The notes beneath the pieces were generated by a model that had not been told where the DNA came from, did not search any database, and saw only the letters and a program-made list of their open reading frames with translations. This document shows, piece by piece, positions 43,549 through 56,787 of a DNA stretch of 64,000 nt. Both the position numbers and the translations under genes were made by a program. Source of the stretch: Allacma fusca (lineage: Eukaryota > Arthropoda > Collembola > Symphypleona > Sminthuridae); NCBI GenBank assembly GCA_947179485.1, contig OX359245.1, positions 7,855,001-7,919,000 on the forward strand, read 5' to 3'. Each line of letters starts with the position of its first letter. Position 1 is the stretch's first letter.

Positions 43549-44043
43549 TAGGGTTTCTGAACGGTACCAAAACATGGACTCGACCCAACTGGTTTTCCCG
43601 AACTGAAAAAAATTCCAATTCTGTTCCTGAAACCGGAACCAATATTATCGAGTCCGAGAAATTTTTGGCTTCCCGGAACCAATCCGGAAAATAAAAGCGG
43701 TTCCCGAACCGGTTCCGGTTCCTTTCCGAACCGACAGAAAATGTATATGATTCATTTTTAGGGAAGTCAAAATTGTGTAGCCTTTTCAAATGATAGTTGA
43801 CAAATGCTGGCCAAATGCAAGTTTAGTGTTTTCATCCAAAACGGCAGCTTTAACAAACCCTTCCAGAAAACTTTCGGTTTTGATTTTTGTACCCGAAACC
43901 GGACCGAAATTTGACGGTTCATAAACCAATGACCCGAAACCGGACCGAAATGTAACGGTTCTTTAAAACGTTGACCCGAAACCGCACCGGGACCGAAACC
44001 GAACCGGAACCTCGGGAATTCCCGATTCCGAACAGAAACATTA
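43549..44043 (-). mobile_element. hAT-like element copy 1, CCGGAA/TTCCGG array
   Basis: 495 bp with ends TAGGGTTTCTGAACGG...CGAACAGAAACATTA and a perfect 8-bp target duplication GTCCAAGA (43541-43548, 44044-44051). The interior is degenerate GAACCGGAACC / CCGAAACCGGACC words around a unique stretch that includes AATGTATATGATTCATTTTTA. It is the same family and the same length as 53297-53791, in opposite orientation. Confidence 0.95.
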
Positions 44044-44051
44044 GTCCAAGA

Positions 44052-47000
44052 AATAAACAAAAATAATCCAAATTTTATTTCTTGCTGGCAAAACGTTTTT
44101 CTTATGTTAAATATGATTCTGAAGGAATGAACCCCCTTAAATGTTCTACATCAAGTGATTTTAAAGTAATGGTGATTGTTTTGATGTCCTTGTTAATTTC
44201 TGGAAATGATACTTAAGTTTTTATTTGGTCATGGTGTTGAAATTTTGCTACAAAACAATTATGTCGGGATTCGAGTTTGGTCTTCAGATTTGACGTAATT
44301 TAGAAAAACGTAATTCATAAAATATTTGACCCCCTCAGGTTGCAGGGTATTGAGTTCCAGCGTTACTCAAATTTACTTTATTGACCCAGGACAAGCAGTT
44401 CAAGTAAAAATGATGCAATCTAGTATTAATATTTGGGTATGCTGTGACACGCTTAATTGTCAATGGAAGCTTTTTTGTTGTTCTATATTTGAAAAATAAT
44501 AAAATCCTAAAGTTGGAATTCTGAAATAAAATCGTGTAAATAAAATTGGGCCACATTCCTAAGGAACCGAATTGCAATATCTGTACCTCAAGCAGAAGAA
44601 ATAAACAAAACTACTTCCACATTTATTCCCTTCTGGTTATATATAAATATTATTCCAATGAGACTAATCCCCTTCACAGTTCTGCATCTTGTGATTTTAA
44701 TGTAATATGGCATGTGCTTTGGCGTCCTTGTTAATTCTTAGAAAGAACCTTTCATTTCTGTTTTCATGTATGTGAAATTTAACTACAAAAAATAATGCGA
44801 TGATTCCCAATTGATCCTAAAATTCTCACATATTCCAATCATTTTACTTACTTTTCCGTTACAAATACGAGTTTTCAAACCGCAAAATAAAGCAAATTCT
44901 CTCAAATTTAAAAAAACGCTTTCCTTGATTTAATAATTATGGACAGTGTACCCAAACAATTCAACCAATTAACACCATAAAGAAACTAGTGAATGAACTA
45001 TGTGTAATATCATTCTCTACTCTCATGCAGAATTTACTGCCACGTTCGGTAGTTTCTAAATTTCAAATAGTCAAACTATCATGCGTCGTTAAATGCACGT
45101 TGTCGTTAAAAAATTAATTATTAATTCAAATTGCTTAGAGAAAATTTTTACATTGGTTACTGGTTGGATTTTGCCGGTAGACAGGAAGATTCTTCACAAG
45201 GAAAAAATATTTCTGACAAGGAAAATCTTAAAGAGAAGGGATCCTTTTTTTCGGACAGAGATTTTAAAATTTGTTGGCGTATTTCAGGGAAATTTCTTAC
45301 ACAAACAGGGATTTTTAGATTGGTTTAATTTATTTGGCAGGGATTTGACCGTTGACCTTTTTGTCAGTATGGAATTTTGAAATCATTGAGGACCTTCCTG
45401 CAGGGGTATAAAATTCGACAGGGAAATTCAGAAATGATCTTTCAGGGAGATTCACAAAAATCCGAACCCTAGGTAACTTTTAACCCTACGATTTTCCATT
45501 CTTAGCATTTATATCCTTCATAAACACATTTATCTGAATATGTATAATGTTGACAGAACAAGTTACAGAGTACTGGGAAACGCGAAACCGTTTCACAAAA
45601 ACATCATTGAAGGTGCTTGATGCTTGCATTACTCCATCTGAAATGCAATTTAAAATTGACTTCGTGGCGATTTTAAAAAATAGATTTTTCAGTTGGCAGT
45701 TGTGACTTAAAGTAGTACTTAGGGCATGCGTAGACTAGTTTTGGTTGAAATTTTGATATCTGCAGGGTACACAAAACAGGCTATTGCAATTTCCAAATTT
45801 TTCTTCCGCCGTGTCATTGAAAATAACTGAAGTGGCGTGAAACCTCAAGTATTTTTATTTTAAGGTAACATCTGTTGAACTAAAAAAGTATTCGTAAATG
45901 AATGACAAAATCATTTTCTTTTCATAATTGAATGTATTCAAGGGCCTTCTTACTGGACTGGCGTTGGAATTAAAATTTTGGAAAAATCGAAGACTGAATT
46001 TTTAGACTGATTTTTGGATTTGAAATACTTTAAGTATAATGAAAGAATTATTGAGACGTCGGAACACTAGACAGTTACAATAATAACGTTGTAACCCAAA
46101 AATTTTCTCAAGTGGCGTCTTAATTATTTACTTTCCTATTCTGCGCCATCCTCTGTTACAAATTTCTGTTTCAGTATATTCAAAACATGGTCCCGTAAAT
46201 GTATGTAAGTGTGGCCACAGAAATTGAAACAAATCAGGGTTTTTATTTGAATCCTAAAAAATCCAGAGTTGTTAAAGATCCTATTTACATAAACTAATCG
46301 AGTTTTGGAAAATATATGACAATTGACCTTTTCATTTGGAATGTGTATTCCTCATTTAAATAAATAACTGGCGTGGAAGCCTAGCTATTTATTTAAATTT
46401 AATTCTTTACCTCACGTTATACATTTATGGTTTAAGTAGACCCATCTAATAAAGCCCCGCCTATTTATTCTTATTGTGCTAAGTAAACATTTCATCTGTG
46501 CTCATTGGCAGTTGGAATTCATCAAAAACCTAATATCTATTATGCTGATCTTGAGTTTCCCAACACCATTAACACAATGGGAAAATAAATTGTAGAATCT
46601 GAGAATCAAGCAACCGTGTAAATCCGAGCGAATCATCGATTGCAAAGCGAAATCAAATCCTTGGCTAATTTTAATTTATTAGAATGATTCGCCACGAAAT
46701 TGAAAATGTGTGTTATAGTAAGAGCACTTGAGCTATAGTGTCCACTAATGTTGGGGAAACGGGACTCTGTCTATGGGACAAACTTAGTAGCGGTAGTCAG
46801 AACATTAAGGAAATTCGACTTTTTGCATAATCTCAAATTCTAAGTACCGAGGAGTAATACAGTAGCCCTAAACTGTCCCTTAATTTAATATGGCTTTGAA
46901 CAGAGGCGAGTATTTGTCGCTGCTGTAATGTAAGATTTTCGAAATGAATCTTTGGCTCTTTCATACAGGTTTCAAGCCAATCCAATTTCAAAATATGCTG

Positions 47001-49374
47001 AGTATGCGCTAACTGTTGCATATTGAAACAAAATTCAGGAAGAAATAAGAAAACTTCTTTCAAAATACTGACCGCTCAATTTTTCACTGACAATTATCAA
47101 ACAGTTACACTTTTTGATTCTTACACCACTTCTACACAGGAAGCACTGTTGACAAATCCGGTGACTGCGGTAATATTTAAAAAATAAAGTGTAATAGTCT
47201 GGCGATCAGACGGTACAATTTGATCTAATAAAGAGGGCAAGCTGGCTCAATCATGTTGACACAAACAGGAGCGGGTCAGAAGTTCCGTCTCAACTGTATT
47301 ACAGGAATTGGCGGTATTGTACTATTTTAGGGTACACTTTGCTGCACTTAAGCAAGTCCCGATCACGATCTACTCCTACATTGCGAATGAGGTTACCATT
47401 TGCAAAGGAAGAAAAGAATCACATTCTCAAATAAAACAATTTGTTCCTTCTGCTTGATTTATTAACCATGGATTGGGGAAAATTCGAACTGTGATACACT
47501 TTCCTGATTTTTCGCAATAGAAAAGGACTTGTTGTACATATGGTATATGCTGCTGATGAATAGATACACCACGAGTTAATTCAGTTTGTGAATATATTGG
47601 ATAATATCGGATTTGGAGCAATAGAAATTTAAAAATACATTGTTATACAAGTGTGCACTAAACTTCTGGAAAACACGGTTTCCAGAATTATGATACCAGC
47701 GAAGCTGACGCATATTAAAATTATATTAAATCAACACATAGTTCAACAGTAGTCTTGTAGTGCATGCACTCTCCTAAAAACCAGGAGAATTTTCCCACAC
47801 ACAGATGCACTATGCTTATTTCCCGAATTTTCAGTTGCAGATTAAGTTTATGGATTTTAAATGCGTACGTACAGTTTTCCTGAGGCATATAAATTGCAAA
47901 TTTATTCCCACAATATCCCGAAAATATTAGTTATCAGGATCCGATTCACTCGTTAGTAATCTTAAATATAGTTTTTACTTTGTAAGTGGACTTGTATAAA
48001 TCACATTACACTTTTATCACGAATCTGATAAATGTTCAATTATATAATGCAGAGCTGCTTGCAGGTACCAGGTTGTGCATCCAAAATATCCGTCGGTTCG
48101 TGTTTGGGTTAAGGTTAGGTCAGCCAAAAAACATTTTACCTGAGATTCGGGTCAAATGGTGTTACATCAAGGATCCGAACCTGAAAGTACATGTCGGGTT
48201 ACGATCAAGTTTGGGTTTAAAAAAATCTGAGCTTAATGTCAACTACAAGTTCGGTATGACGAATTAAAAATACCTGAACAAAAACTTGCAATCTAAGGTA
48301 TTTAGCATGTATTTTTTACCACATTAATTTAACTAAGTTGAAACGTAAACACGTAAATGAAACTCTCAAGAAGAACTGAACGTTAATGTAGCTTCACATG
48401 GATTTAGAACACGTAGTAGTTAGTAATGCATGATAGCTGCCACATCAAGTAAATAAACAATTAGCCAAACGTTGCTAATTAATTACTTGTTATAGCCTTA
48501 GCATTGAAGCAAACGTCATCGAATTGGAATCAATGTTTTGTGTACGTGTACACTAAGCCTTGGTTACTTTTTTCTAAATTAATTAATTTAATGACTGGAT
48601 TCAAAATAAATGCGTAATGATCAACCGATGCAGTGATGATGCTATTCATTTAATGCTTTGGGAAGATTTTGTCAATGAAGTGTGTTAACTGTGTGTACTG
48701 CTATCTATATCATTTCGTACCTCGACAAACGATTTACCAGGGATAAGTTAGCCAGGCCATACTACTACGTCAGATGGAAAATTCTAAAAACAAGAATTAT
48801 TTTAGGAATAAAACCGATCTAACACGACCTGTGATGAGTACGTAAGGTATCCTTGAGTGTAATATGTAATTTGAGGCACTTGTACTTACGCAAAACCTTG
48901 ACTCTGCATCATCGTTTCAACTTGCTGCTAGGAAAGAATCGAAAATATCTTCAGAATGAAGTATATTAGCAGATACCCAGGAAATACTTAAAGATAGGGT
49001 GTGAAACCAGAAAAAAGGCTTGTAGTATGCTTAGATCACATTGATCTTCAGTAGTGGAACATTTGCATTGTTCGGCCTTTTTTTAAATGACCATCAATAA
49101 GTAGACAATCTGACACTTCGCTCATACTGGCCTAGTGGCTGTTTCCTCGGTACATCTTATTCTATCATTCTTTTTAATTAATATTTGTCCAGGTATATGA
49201 TAACCTTACCGCCATAATAGGTACACCATAACGTCCATCTTAGTACATCATAACCGTCATTTGGTAACAGGGTTTTCAATAAATTTATTAACTATTATCT
49301 GCTGCAGTGTAAATGTTTTAAATTTATATGTGCAGTGCAGTTAGAAGCATTTGAAATTATACACAAACAATGTA
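44052..49374. other. Degenerate repeat territory, no supported gene
   Basis: Contains TGGCGTG cores at 45833, 46113 and 46369; an ACAGGGAAATT word tract (about 45158-45471) with partly matching ends but no target duplication; and a GGGTTCGGGT tract (about 48075-48235). A minus-strand frame at 46833-47063 (KLDWLETCMKEPKIHFENL) looks weakly protein-like but has no recognised family. Confidence 0.4.
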
Positions 49375-50120
49375 CAATAACAACTTTAATCTAAAATTAT
49401 AACCCTTTTAATATTTCCTGCCTTATTTTATTGTAAACTTCCACTATACATCTGATGCACTTATGAGCTTTATTACAAAAAGTATTATTTATTAGTATCC
49501 AAAATTCCAAAACTAGTTAAGGTTATACAGGGATATGCGTACTACTCACAATGTCAAAATATTGGTCAAACTAATTCAATCTAATGATTTAAACTTTTCA
49601 ACAGAATTTCTTCCCCCAGTAGTTTCATGCAGCTCTTCTTGTTTATGAAACTTTCTTGTTTAAAACAAATGTATAATCAAATTCCCAAGATTTTTATCAC
49701 CTCTAATTTCAAACGGAACTAATTGATGTAATATTTTAATATCCAAAATACACACCATGTCAAATGTTTTTTCACAATAATTCACTACAATGATTTAAAC
49801 GTTTTAATGGAACTTGTCCGCAACCTACTCGCGGGTTTTCCTCTTTCTGGAACTGTTTCTTGCTTGAAACCAATGCTTAATTCCTGTTGCCCAAAAAATT
49901 GCTTAGCACCCGCAATTTCAAAAAGAACTAATTGCTGTAATACTCTTATAGCCAAATTAATCACAGTGTCAAAAAGTTGTTCCAAATAATTCACTTCAAT
50001 GATTTAAACTTTTTATCGTAATTCACTCATCAGCCTATTCAAGCAGCTTTTCCTCTTTCTGGAACTATTTCTTGTTTGACTATAATTCATAATTCCAGTT
50101 TCCCAAAGACGCATCACCTT
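49375..50120. repeat. About 208-bp tandem repeat, 3-4 units
   Basis: AATGATTTAAAC recurs at 49583, 49789 and 49998 (periods 206 and 209). Each is followed by a CTTTCTGGAACT / GAAACTTTCTTG segment, then a TTTCAAA..GAACTAATTG.TGTAAT segment and a TGTCAAA segment. A more degenerate unit precedes 49583. Short frames here are incidental. Confidence 0.8.
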
Positions 50121-50619
50121 GAAATGCTGCTTAAACCATTGGTAAACCACCCAGCACCTATAAGCTTCACCAACAGCATATGTATTGCACTCCATAAATG
50201 ATTAAATTGCAGGAAACGCAGGCTGTGTGCACAAAGCAATACAACAGCTTGAGTTTCCTGTCTTGACCATTACCAAAGTATTTCCTTGAATTTATTGCAA
50301 ATACGTACTTTATTTCCCATGCGAGCATGCAAACACTAGCTTAATTCTTCCCATTTTCCCTTCAAAATAAACACTAGCACCATACGTTACACCGAATTCG
50401 TTTTTTCTCGGCTTTATTCCATCTTTCACCTTTTCCTATACCTTCAACAATCTTTAAATATAGAAAAGGACAAATTACGAGATTACTTGACCCCGACAAA
50501 AATCCAGATGAACTGATGGGTGTCAAAAACCATCATAAAGAATGATATTGTTTAAATTATTATACGCTTTTTAAATTTGTGATACAATTTTAACTCATTT
50601 GTCAAGAAAATAGTACCCA

Positions 50620-50984
50620 TACTCGGGTATCTCAGTGTCGTACCCGTACTCGTACCCGGGTACTTTATCCAGTTTTGTTTTAATGTAATACATAGTAATT
50701 ACATTATATGTAATAATGTATTACACCTGAGTGGGTAATTTTGACTAGCTTGAGAGGTATTTGACATTATATATTTTTATTGCAGAGTATAAGCGTTTTT
50801 GATTAGAAGTAAAATTATCCCCATTTGATTGTTTATGGGCTGATGGGCGAAGTATTTTATAGCACCCAGTCCATATGTACATGCATTTTTGGCTTGGGAC
50901 TTGGCGACTCGATTTTTCACTTCTTGATTTATTCGGCCTTTTACATTAATTTTCTCACCTCAGTAGCTCTGTGTACATGTAACT
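50620..50984 (+). repeat. Left arm of a 370-bp inverted duplication
   Basis: Reverse complement of 52393-52758 with few differences, including the GGGTAC-word part (50640-50668) and a unique part (CATTTTTGGCTTGGGACTTG). Arms are separated by about 1.4 kb. Confidence 0.9.
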
Positions 50985-51140
50985 AGTGCTGTAATTTGTC
51001 CTTTTAGTATTGTATTGTACTTTGGCGAAAAGTACAAAAGTAGTGCAACCAAGATATTGTTTTGTACTCCGAGTTTTGTTTTTGTTTTGTACTTCTATCA
51101 GATTGTTTTTGTTTTTGTACAATCTGTATTGTATTGTTCT
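50985..51140. repeat. TTTTGTTTTGTAC word tract
   Basis: Begins TAGTGCTG exactly where the inverted arm ends, compatible with a hAT-type end. TTGTACTTT / TTTTGTAC words are iterated. No right end or target duplication found. Confidence 0.4.
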
Positions 51141-51889
51141 AAGGTTCTAGAAGACGCTACAAATTTGCTAAAGTGATAGTTGTATCTGAGTTCAAGAGCA
51201 CGTAGGAATTGATTTGTGCAATTTAGTTGTTTAAAAATTACGTAAAAGATCAAAAAACCAGTCATTGACGAATCTCCCATATAAAATGCATTGAATCTGT
51301 TGACGGTCGAATTTTGAAGGGTGCAATTCTGTGGCACCAACCTATTTGTGAATAATCCCTGTAATAACCACATTGTAATTTCCAGAAGAACATAATTTCA
51401 TAAACAATATTCACTACCATTGCTTAAAATTAGAATGGATAGAGTAGACGCGTGGGCTCTGTATATCTATATTTTCAATTGGCTCAGCCGTTGGCCTTTA
51501 CCACCTATTTCATCGATTTAGAAATGTCCCCTATGCGTGGACTACATTTACAGATCGCATAGTTCGTTTGTTAGACTAGGTCTTTTGTCTTTGTTAGACA
51601 CAGACTAGATTTATCCAGGTCAACATTTAAACCATACGGTTAGCCAATTTTATTGATCAGTACCGATTCATTGGTATCATATCTGATGCCATTGAATTGT
51701 CATTAGCCAGTGTTGATTTAATTCGTGACCTTTTTCATGACGTCTTACTAATTCACATTAAATGTAACCTACAACTAGTACATCTTATCGGTGGCGTCTA
51801 ATAATCAACATAATAATAATAATAATAATAATAGGGTTTTATTGGTAAATATAGTGGCCTCAGCCGTTACAACCTTTAATAATCAATAT
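51141..51889. other. No supported gene; (AAT)n at 51810-51833
   Basis: A short trinucleotide microsatellite, otherwise nothing supported. Confidence 0.5.
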
Positions 51890-52050
51890 GGTAACAGTCA
51901 AAGTCATGCAACTATTAATGACACAGTAAGGTCAATCTGAGGTCATGTGACTATTAGTGACACAGTAAGGTCAATCTGAGGTCCTGTGACTATTAGTGAC
52001 ACAGTAAGGTCAATCTGAGGTCCTGTGACTATTAGTGACACAGTAAGGTA
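51890..52050. repeat. 39-bp minisatellite, about 4 units
   Basis: The unit holds GTCAATCTGAGGTCCTGTGA and CTATTAGTGACACAGTAAG. The first unit is degenerate, the later ones nearly identical. Confidence 0.95.
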
Positions 52051-52392
52051 ATTGTATTTCAGACTGTGTTGCTATAATATATATTTATATCTATAATATA
52101 TATTTTTATGGAAACAGGTTTTAGGAAGAATAATTATTAAACAGACGAGGAATAATATCAAAATAGAAGTGGAGAGGATTCAACGAAATTTTATACAAAA
52201 CGTCTTCATAATGTAGTAATTTGTTACTAATTGCATAAATAGTCTGATTGACACGTATGCACATGATACTTCATTAGCCACAATGAATACAATTTAAAAA
52301 TTAGAGTTCCGATGAGTTGGATGGCAAGATATTTTTTGTAATTGGTAGTTGATTAGGAAAAGGCGGATATTTGTAACAAGATATTAATAAGT

Positions 52393-52758
52393 TACATGTA
52401 CACAGAGCTACTGAGGTGAGAAAATTAATGTAAAAGGCCGAATAAATCAAGAAGTTAAAAATCGAGTCGCCAAGTCCCAAGCCAAAAATGCATGTACATA
52501 TGGACTGGGTGCTATAAAATACTTCGCCCATCAGCCCATAAACAATCAAATGGGGATAATTTTACTTCTAATCAAAAACGCTTATACTCTTCAATAAAAA
52601 TATATAATGTCAAATACCTCTCTAGCTAGTCCAAATTACCCACTCAGGTGTAATACATTATTACATATAACGTACTATATATTACATTAAAACGCATCTG
52701 GATAAAGTACCCGGGTACGAGTACGGGTACGACACTGAGATACCCGAGTATGGGTACA
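52393..52758 (-). repeat. Right arm of a 370-bp inverted duplication
   Basis: Mirror of 50620-50984. On its right side it continues into a longer GGGTAC/GTACCC word tract that runs into the assembly gap. Confidence 0.9.
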
Positions 52759-52926
52759 ATTTTCGAGTATTTTCGGGTACGGGTACAATACGGGTACAGG
52801 TACATGGATTGAGATAACATTGCGGGTACGGGTACGAAAAATTTGTACCCGGATACTCGGGTATGGGTACGGGTATAGATACCAGTTTTTGAAATACCCG
52901 CTTTTTGGGTACGGATACGGTTACCG
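52695..52926. repeat. GGGTACGGGTAC word tract, cut by assembly gap
   Basis: Degenerate GGGTACGGGTAC / TACCCGAGTA words. The tract is interrupted by the N run, so its right end and any terminal repeat are unseen. It resembles in style the word-array elements around it. Confidence 0.8.
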
Positions 52927-53126
52927 NNNNNNNNNNNNNNNNNNNNNNNNNNNNNNNNNNNNNNNNNNNNNNNNNNNNNNNNNNNNNNNNNNNNNNNNNN
53001 NNNNNNNNNNNNNNNNNNNNNNNNNNNNNNNNNNNNNNNNNNNNNNNNNNNNNNNNNNNNNNNNNNNNNNNNNNNNNNNNNNNNNNNNNNNNNNNNNNNN
53101 NNNNNNNNNNNNNNNNNNNNNNNNNN
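52927..53126. other. Assembly gap, 200 N
   Basis: Exactly 200 N, which suggests a placeholder of unknown true size. It falls within a low-complexity GGGTAC tract. Confidence 0.99.
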
Positions 53127-53296
53127 CCCCCATCTAAACATTCTTGCGCATGTGTTTTTTTCCTTTCATTAATTTGCTGCAGTGCAAACTATTTAATTTT
53201 GTTTGCAATGACGCTAGTAAGTCTGGACCCCCTCCGAAATAACGTGTGCACAGTCAGAAATTGATGCAACATTTGACTTTTAGGAGGGATCTATGT

Positions 53297-53791
53297 TAGT
53301 GTTTCTGTTCGGTATCGGGAATTCCCGAGGTTCCGGTTTGGTTTCGGTTCCGGTACGGTTTCGGGTCAACGTTTTAAAGAACCGTTACATTTCGGTCCGG
53401 TTTCGGGTCATCGGTTTATGAACCGTCAAATTTCGGTCCGGTTTCGGGTACAAAAATCAAAACCGAAAGTTGTCGGGAATGGTTTGTTAAAGCTGCCGTT
53501 TTGGATGAAAACGCGAAACTTGCATTTGATCAGCATTTGTCAACTATCATTTGAAAACGCGACACAATTTTGGCTTGCATAAAAATGAATCATATACATT
53601 TTCTGTCTGTTCGGAAAGGAACCGGAACCGGTTCGGGAACCGCTTTTATTTTCCGGATCGGTTCCGGGAAGCCAAAAATGTCCCGGACTCGAAAATATCG
53701 GTTCCGGTTTTGGGAACAGAATTTTGATTTTTTTCGGTTCGGGAAAACGAGTCGGGTCGAGTCCATGTTTTGGTACCGTTCAGAAACACTA
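53297..53791 (+). mobile_element. hAT-like element copy 2, CCGGAA/TTCCGG array
   Basis: 495 bp with ends TAGTGTTTCTG...CAGAAACACTA and a perfect 8-bp target duplication ATCTATGT (53289-53296, 53792-53799). The interior is degenerate GGTTCCGGTT / GTTTCGGGT words flanking the same unique stretch as copy 1. Equal length to copy 1 with independent target duplications shows it moved as a defined unit. Confidence 0.96.
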
Positions 53792-54904
53792 ATCTATGTA
53801 AGTAGCCTAAAATAAAGGCTCTGGGTTAGAATCTAAAAATATGTCGAATTTAAGTTATGAGAATATATTGCCCAGCTTAGGCTAGCCAGAATATTAATAT
53901 TAAATCAGCCACTTGAAAAGTGAGGTGCGGGTTCAGGTTCGGGTCGGGTTTATATCTGATCCGAACAATTCAGGTAATTCAGGTAATTCAGGTAATTTTT
54001 CAGGTAAGGGTATCCTAGTAATGCACGACGAAAAATAAATGACAAGTAAAATATTTACTCAGATCCGACTGAGCAAGCTCGGGTCGAAGAAAAATTTTAC
54101 CTGAAATTTCAGATACGAGTAGGGTGCGGATCCTAAATTTTTGATACCTGAAAGTTTCTCTGTTTCCCTCCAAAACTACCACGAAATTTTCAAATCAACG
54201 GTCAAATTGTACCAATTGTTCTATTTCATTATCAGAAAATTGGTCAACCCAAGTTTCCCAAATAGTTAGAGCTACATATCTGGAATGGGACAATAAAATA
54301 GCAAGTTTTGGTATAAACAGTAAGCAGGTATGAGGAATATTTTTAGTTGTTTAGTACCATCCAATAATTTCATGAGCTCACATCAGGTGTGACTTAAAAC
54401 TAATAATTCGAAATTGGTTTTATCGAGAACCATTCTACATTTTTAGTATTTTCAGTATTTTGAAATTATGAATTTGTTACTACACGGTTCCTTAAAGGGC
54501 GCGTCGCCAACCTCTATACCCCGTAATTGCTTCATCTTCGAAATTGAAAAATATGTTTTGAAAATTCTTTATAGAATATTTATTGTTTTGACATATCCTG
54601 CATACTAGTCTCCAATAACGTTTTGGTATCCTTTTGCTTCGAACGATTGTGTTCCTTAGGAGTTACGAAGACAATAAAACGGACATTTGATTTAAATAAT
54701 TACATGAGCTTCCACGCCAGTTGGTTATTTATTCTTAGTGATTCTAATCGAGACCCAACAGATCTTTGTCACTGTTGTCGGATAAAAATTATTTTGTGAG
54801 TGTTGAAGAAGTCTATTCATATGAAAATGGATATCCCAGAAAAATTACAAAACTCAACATCAGAACGAGAAAAGAATTTCAGCCACAATATCAATTCAAC
54901 ACCA
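53578..54904 (+). repeat. Left copy of a 1327-bp direct duplication
   Basis: Matches 57227-58553 base for base except A/G at 54857 and A/T at 54885. The left border cuts through the hAT-like element. It contains a GGGTTCGGGT / CAGGTAATT word tract (53920-54150) and an inverted TGGCGTGGAAGC core (54712). A 65-codon frame near its end is incidental. Confidence 0.97.
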
Positions 54905-55194
54905 ACGAAAGAAGAAACAATTATTACGCCATGTCATTAAATACAAATACAAATAGTGAATAGGCTCCTTAGGAAATGGTCCAATTGTATTTTGTACACT
55001 TTTATTTCTTTAACCCTAAGGCTCCTGTTACTTTCATATGTCTTATAATCCTGTGGTGTGGCCAGTCTGGCCCCATGTTAAACCCCGGGGCCAGATACAT
55101 ATTTTGAATTAGAGATCCCGAAAGGAAATGGCGTTCCTTCAAGCCTTCAAAGGGCAGTTTTTAGGGGCGACGTAGACGCCCCTAGTAAGATGAT
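54905..55194. other. No supported gene
   Basis: A short unique stretch between the duplication and the TATGTCTG minisatellite. Confidence 0.5.
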
Positions 55195-55555
55195 CGATGT
55201 CCGTCCGTATGTCCGTATGTCTGTATGTCCGTACGTCTGTATGTCTGTACGTCTGTATGTCTGTACGTCTGTATGTCTGTATGTCCGTACGTCTGTATGT
55301 CTGTATGTCTGTATGTCTGTATGTCCGTTCGTCTGTATGTCTGTATGTTTGTATGTCCGTACGTCTGTATGTCTGTATGTCTGTATGTCCGTACGTCTGT
55401 ATGTCTGTACGTCTGTATGTCTATGTCCGTACGTCTGTATGTCTGTATGTCCGTACGTCTGTATGTCTGTATGTCCGTACGTCTGTATGTCTGTATGTCC
55501 GTACGTCTGTATGTCTGTATGTCCGTACGTCTGTATGTCTGTATGTCCGTAGGTA
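55195..55555. repeat. TATGTCTG/TATGTCCG/TACGTCTG microsatellite-like array
   Basis: About 360 bp of 4-bp and 8-bp words (GTATGTCTG, GTATGTCCG, GTACGTCTG), partly organised in 24-bp higher units towards the right. Open in several frames only because of its composition. Confidence 0.97.
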
Positions 55556-55567
55556 CGTTCCCACCAT

Positions 55568-56787
55568 TAGGGTATGTCGATTGAAAATGCCGACAGTATT
55601 TGCCCGCCCAGCTGAAAATTCCCCAAAATGCCTGCCAACATGCCCAAAATTGGCCATGTGGGCGGTTTTTGAAAATGCCCTGATTGTGGGCATTTTGAGC
55701 AGGGCAAGTTGGGCATTTTCACGGCACCAGAATTGGATAACTAGTTTAGATTAAAAATACCCGAATGTGTAGGAGCACAGCGAAGGAAAAGGCACAAGTG
55801 AATGTCTGTTATTCGCTTGTTCGTTAATTTTAATTCCAGAAACATTGACAAATCAATTCAATTTAAATGACATGGGGTAATGTAATATGTCTCTCCTTTG
55901 AAAATCAATTTAAATCATAGCATGATTGATGTGCAGAATAAAAATATACTCAGGCCTAATTATTGGAAAACTGGCTTAAGTAACTACCAAGGTACATCCT
56001 CCTTACAGGTCCTCAAATATTGTTTGTTTAGTTTATCTGTGTAAACAAAAAATTACTGTACGGGTTCTAATTTGAACAGAAAACATGTTTCGCCCATCAT
56101 CAATACAAATACATGTATAGGGGTATACATGCATATATCCGTGATGGAGGGATTTCATTTTACGTCGTTACATGCGCCAAATTCACAACAATAAAAATAC
56201 CTGGCAGGCATTTTCGGACGCTTTTCCGTCCAACTTGCAACGACATTTTCAAATCGAATTCCACATTGTACCAATTGTACTATTTTATTTCACTATTCTG
56301 CCCAAAATGCCTAATTGTCCTCGAATGAAAATGCCCAAATGTGCCCTTGCCCAAACTGCCCTAAATGAAATCGCCCTGAAATGAAAATGGCCAAAATGCC
56401 CTAAATGAAATTGCCCTGAAATGCAAATGCCCAAAATGCCCTAAATGAAATCGCCCTGAAATGCAAATGCCCAAAATGCAATAAAACGAAATCGCCCTGA
56501 AATGCAAATGCCCAAAATGCCCTAAATGAAATCGCCCTGAAATGCAAATGCCCAAAATGCCCTAAATGAAATCGCCCTGAAATGCAAATGCCCAAAATGC
56601 CCTAAATGAAATCGCCCTGAAATGAAAATGGCCAAAATGCCCTAAATGAAATCGCCCTGAAATGCATATGCCCAAAATGCCCTAAATGAAATCGCCCTGA
56701 AATGCATATGCCCAAAATGCCCTAAATGAAATCGCCCTGAAATGAAAATGCCCAAAATGCCGGGCATTTTCAAATCAACCTACCCGA
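55568..56787. mobile_element. hAT-like element with 40-bp AAATGCCC array
   Basis: 1220 bp with ends TAGGGTATGTCGATTGAAAA and the complement of TCGGGTAGGTTGATTTGAAA, an imperfect inverted repeat of about 25 bp that runs into AATGCC. Perfect 8-bp target duplication CCCACCAT (55560-55567, 56788-56795). The right third (56340-56765) is about ten copies of a 40-bp unit (TGCCCTAAATGAAATCGCCC, then TGAAATGCAAATGCCCAAAA). The left part has scattered AAAATGCCC words. No ORF of its own. Confidence 0.93.

Noticed and set aside
45158-45471. Full hAT-like element with ACAGGGAAATT words
   Set aside because: The ends are only partly complementary and the flanking 8 bp (ACATTGGT and GGTAACTT) do not match; kept only as a word tract.
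52644-53264. Frames crossing the N run
   Set aside because: Translation through unknown bases is meaningless.
55190-55754. Long overlapping frames of 119-185 codons
   Set aside because: By-product of the TATGTCTG repeat, whose composition lacks stops in several frames.
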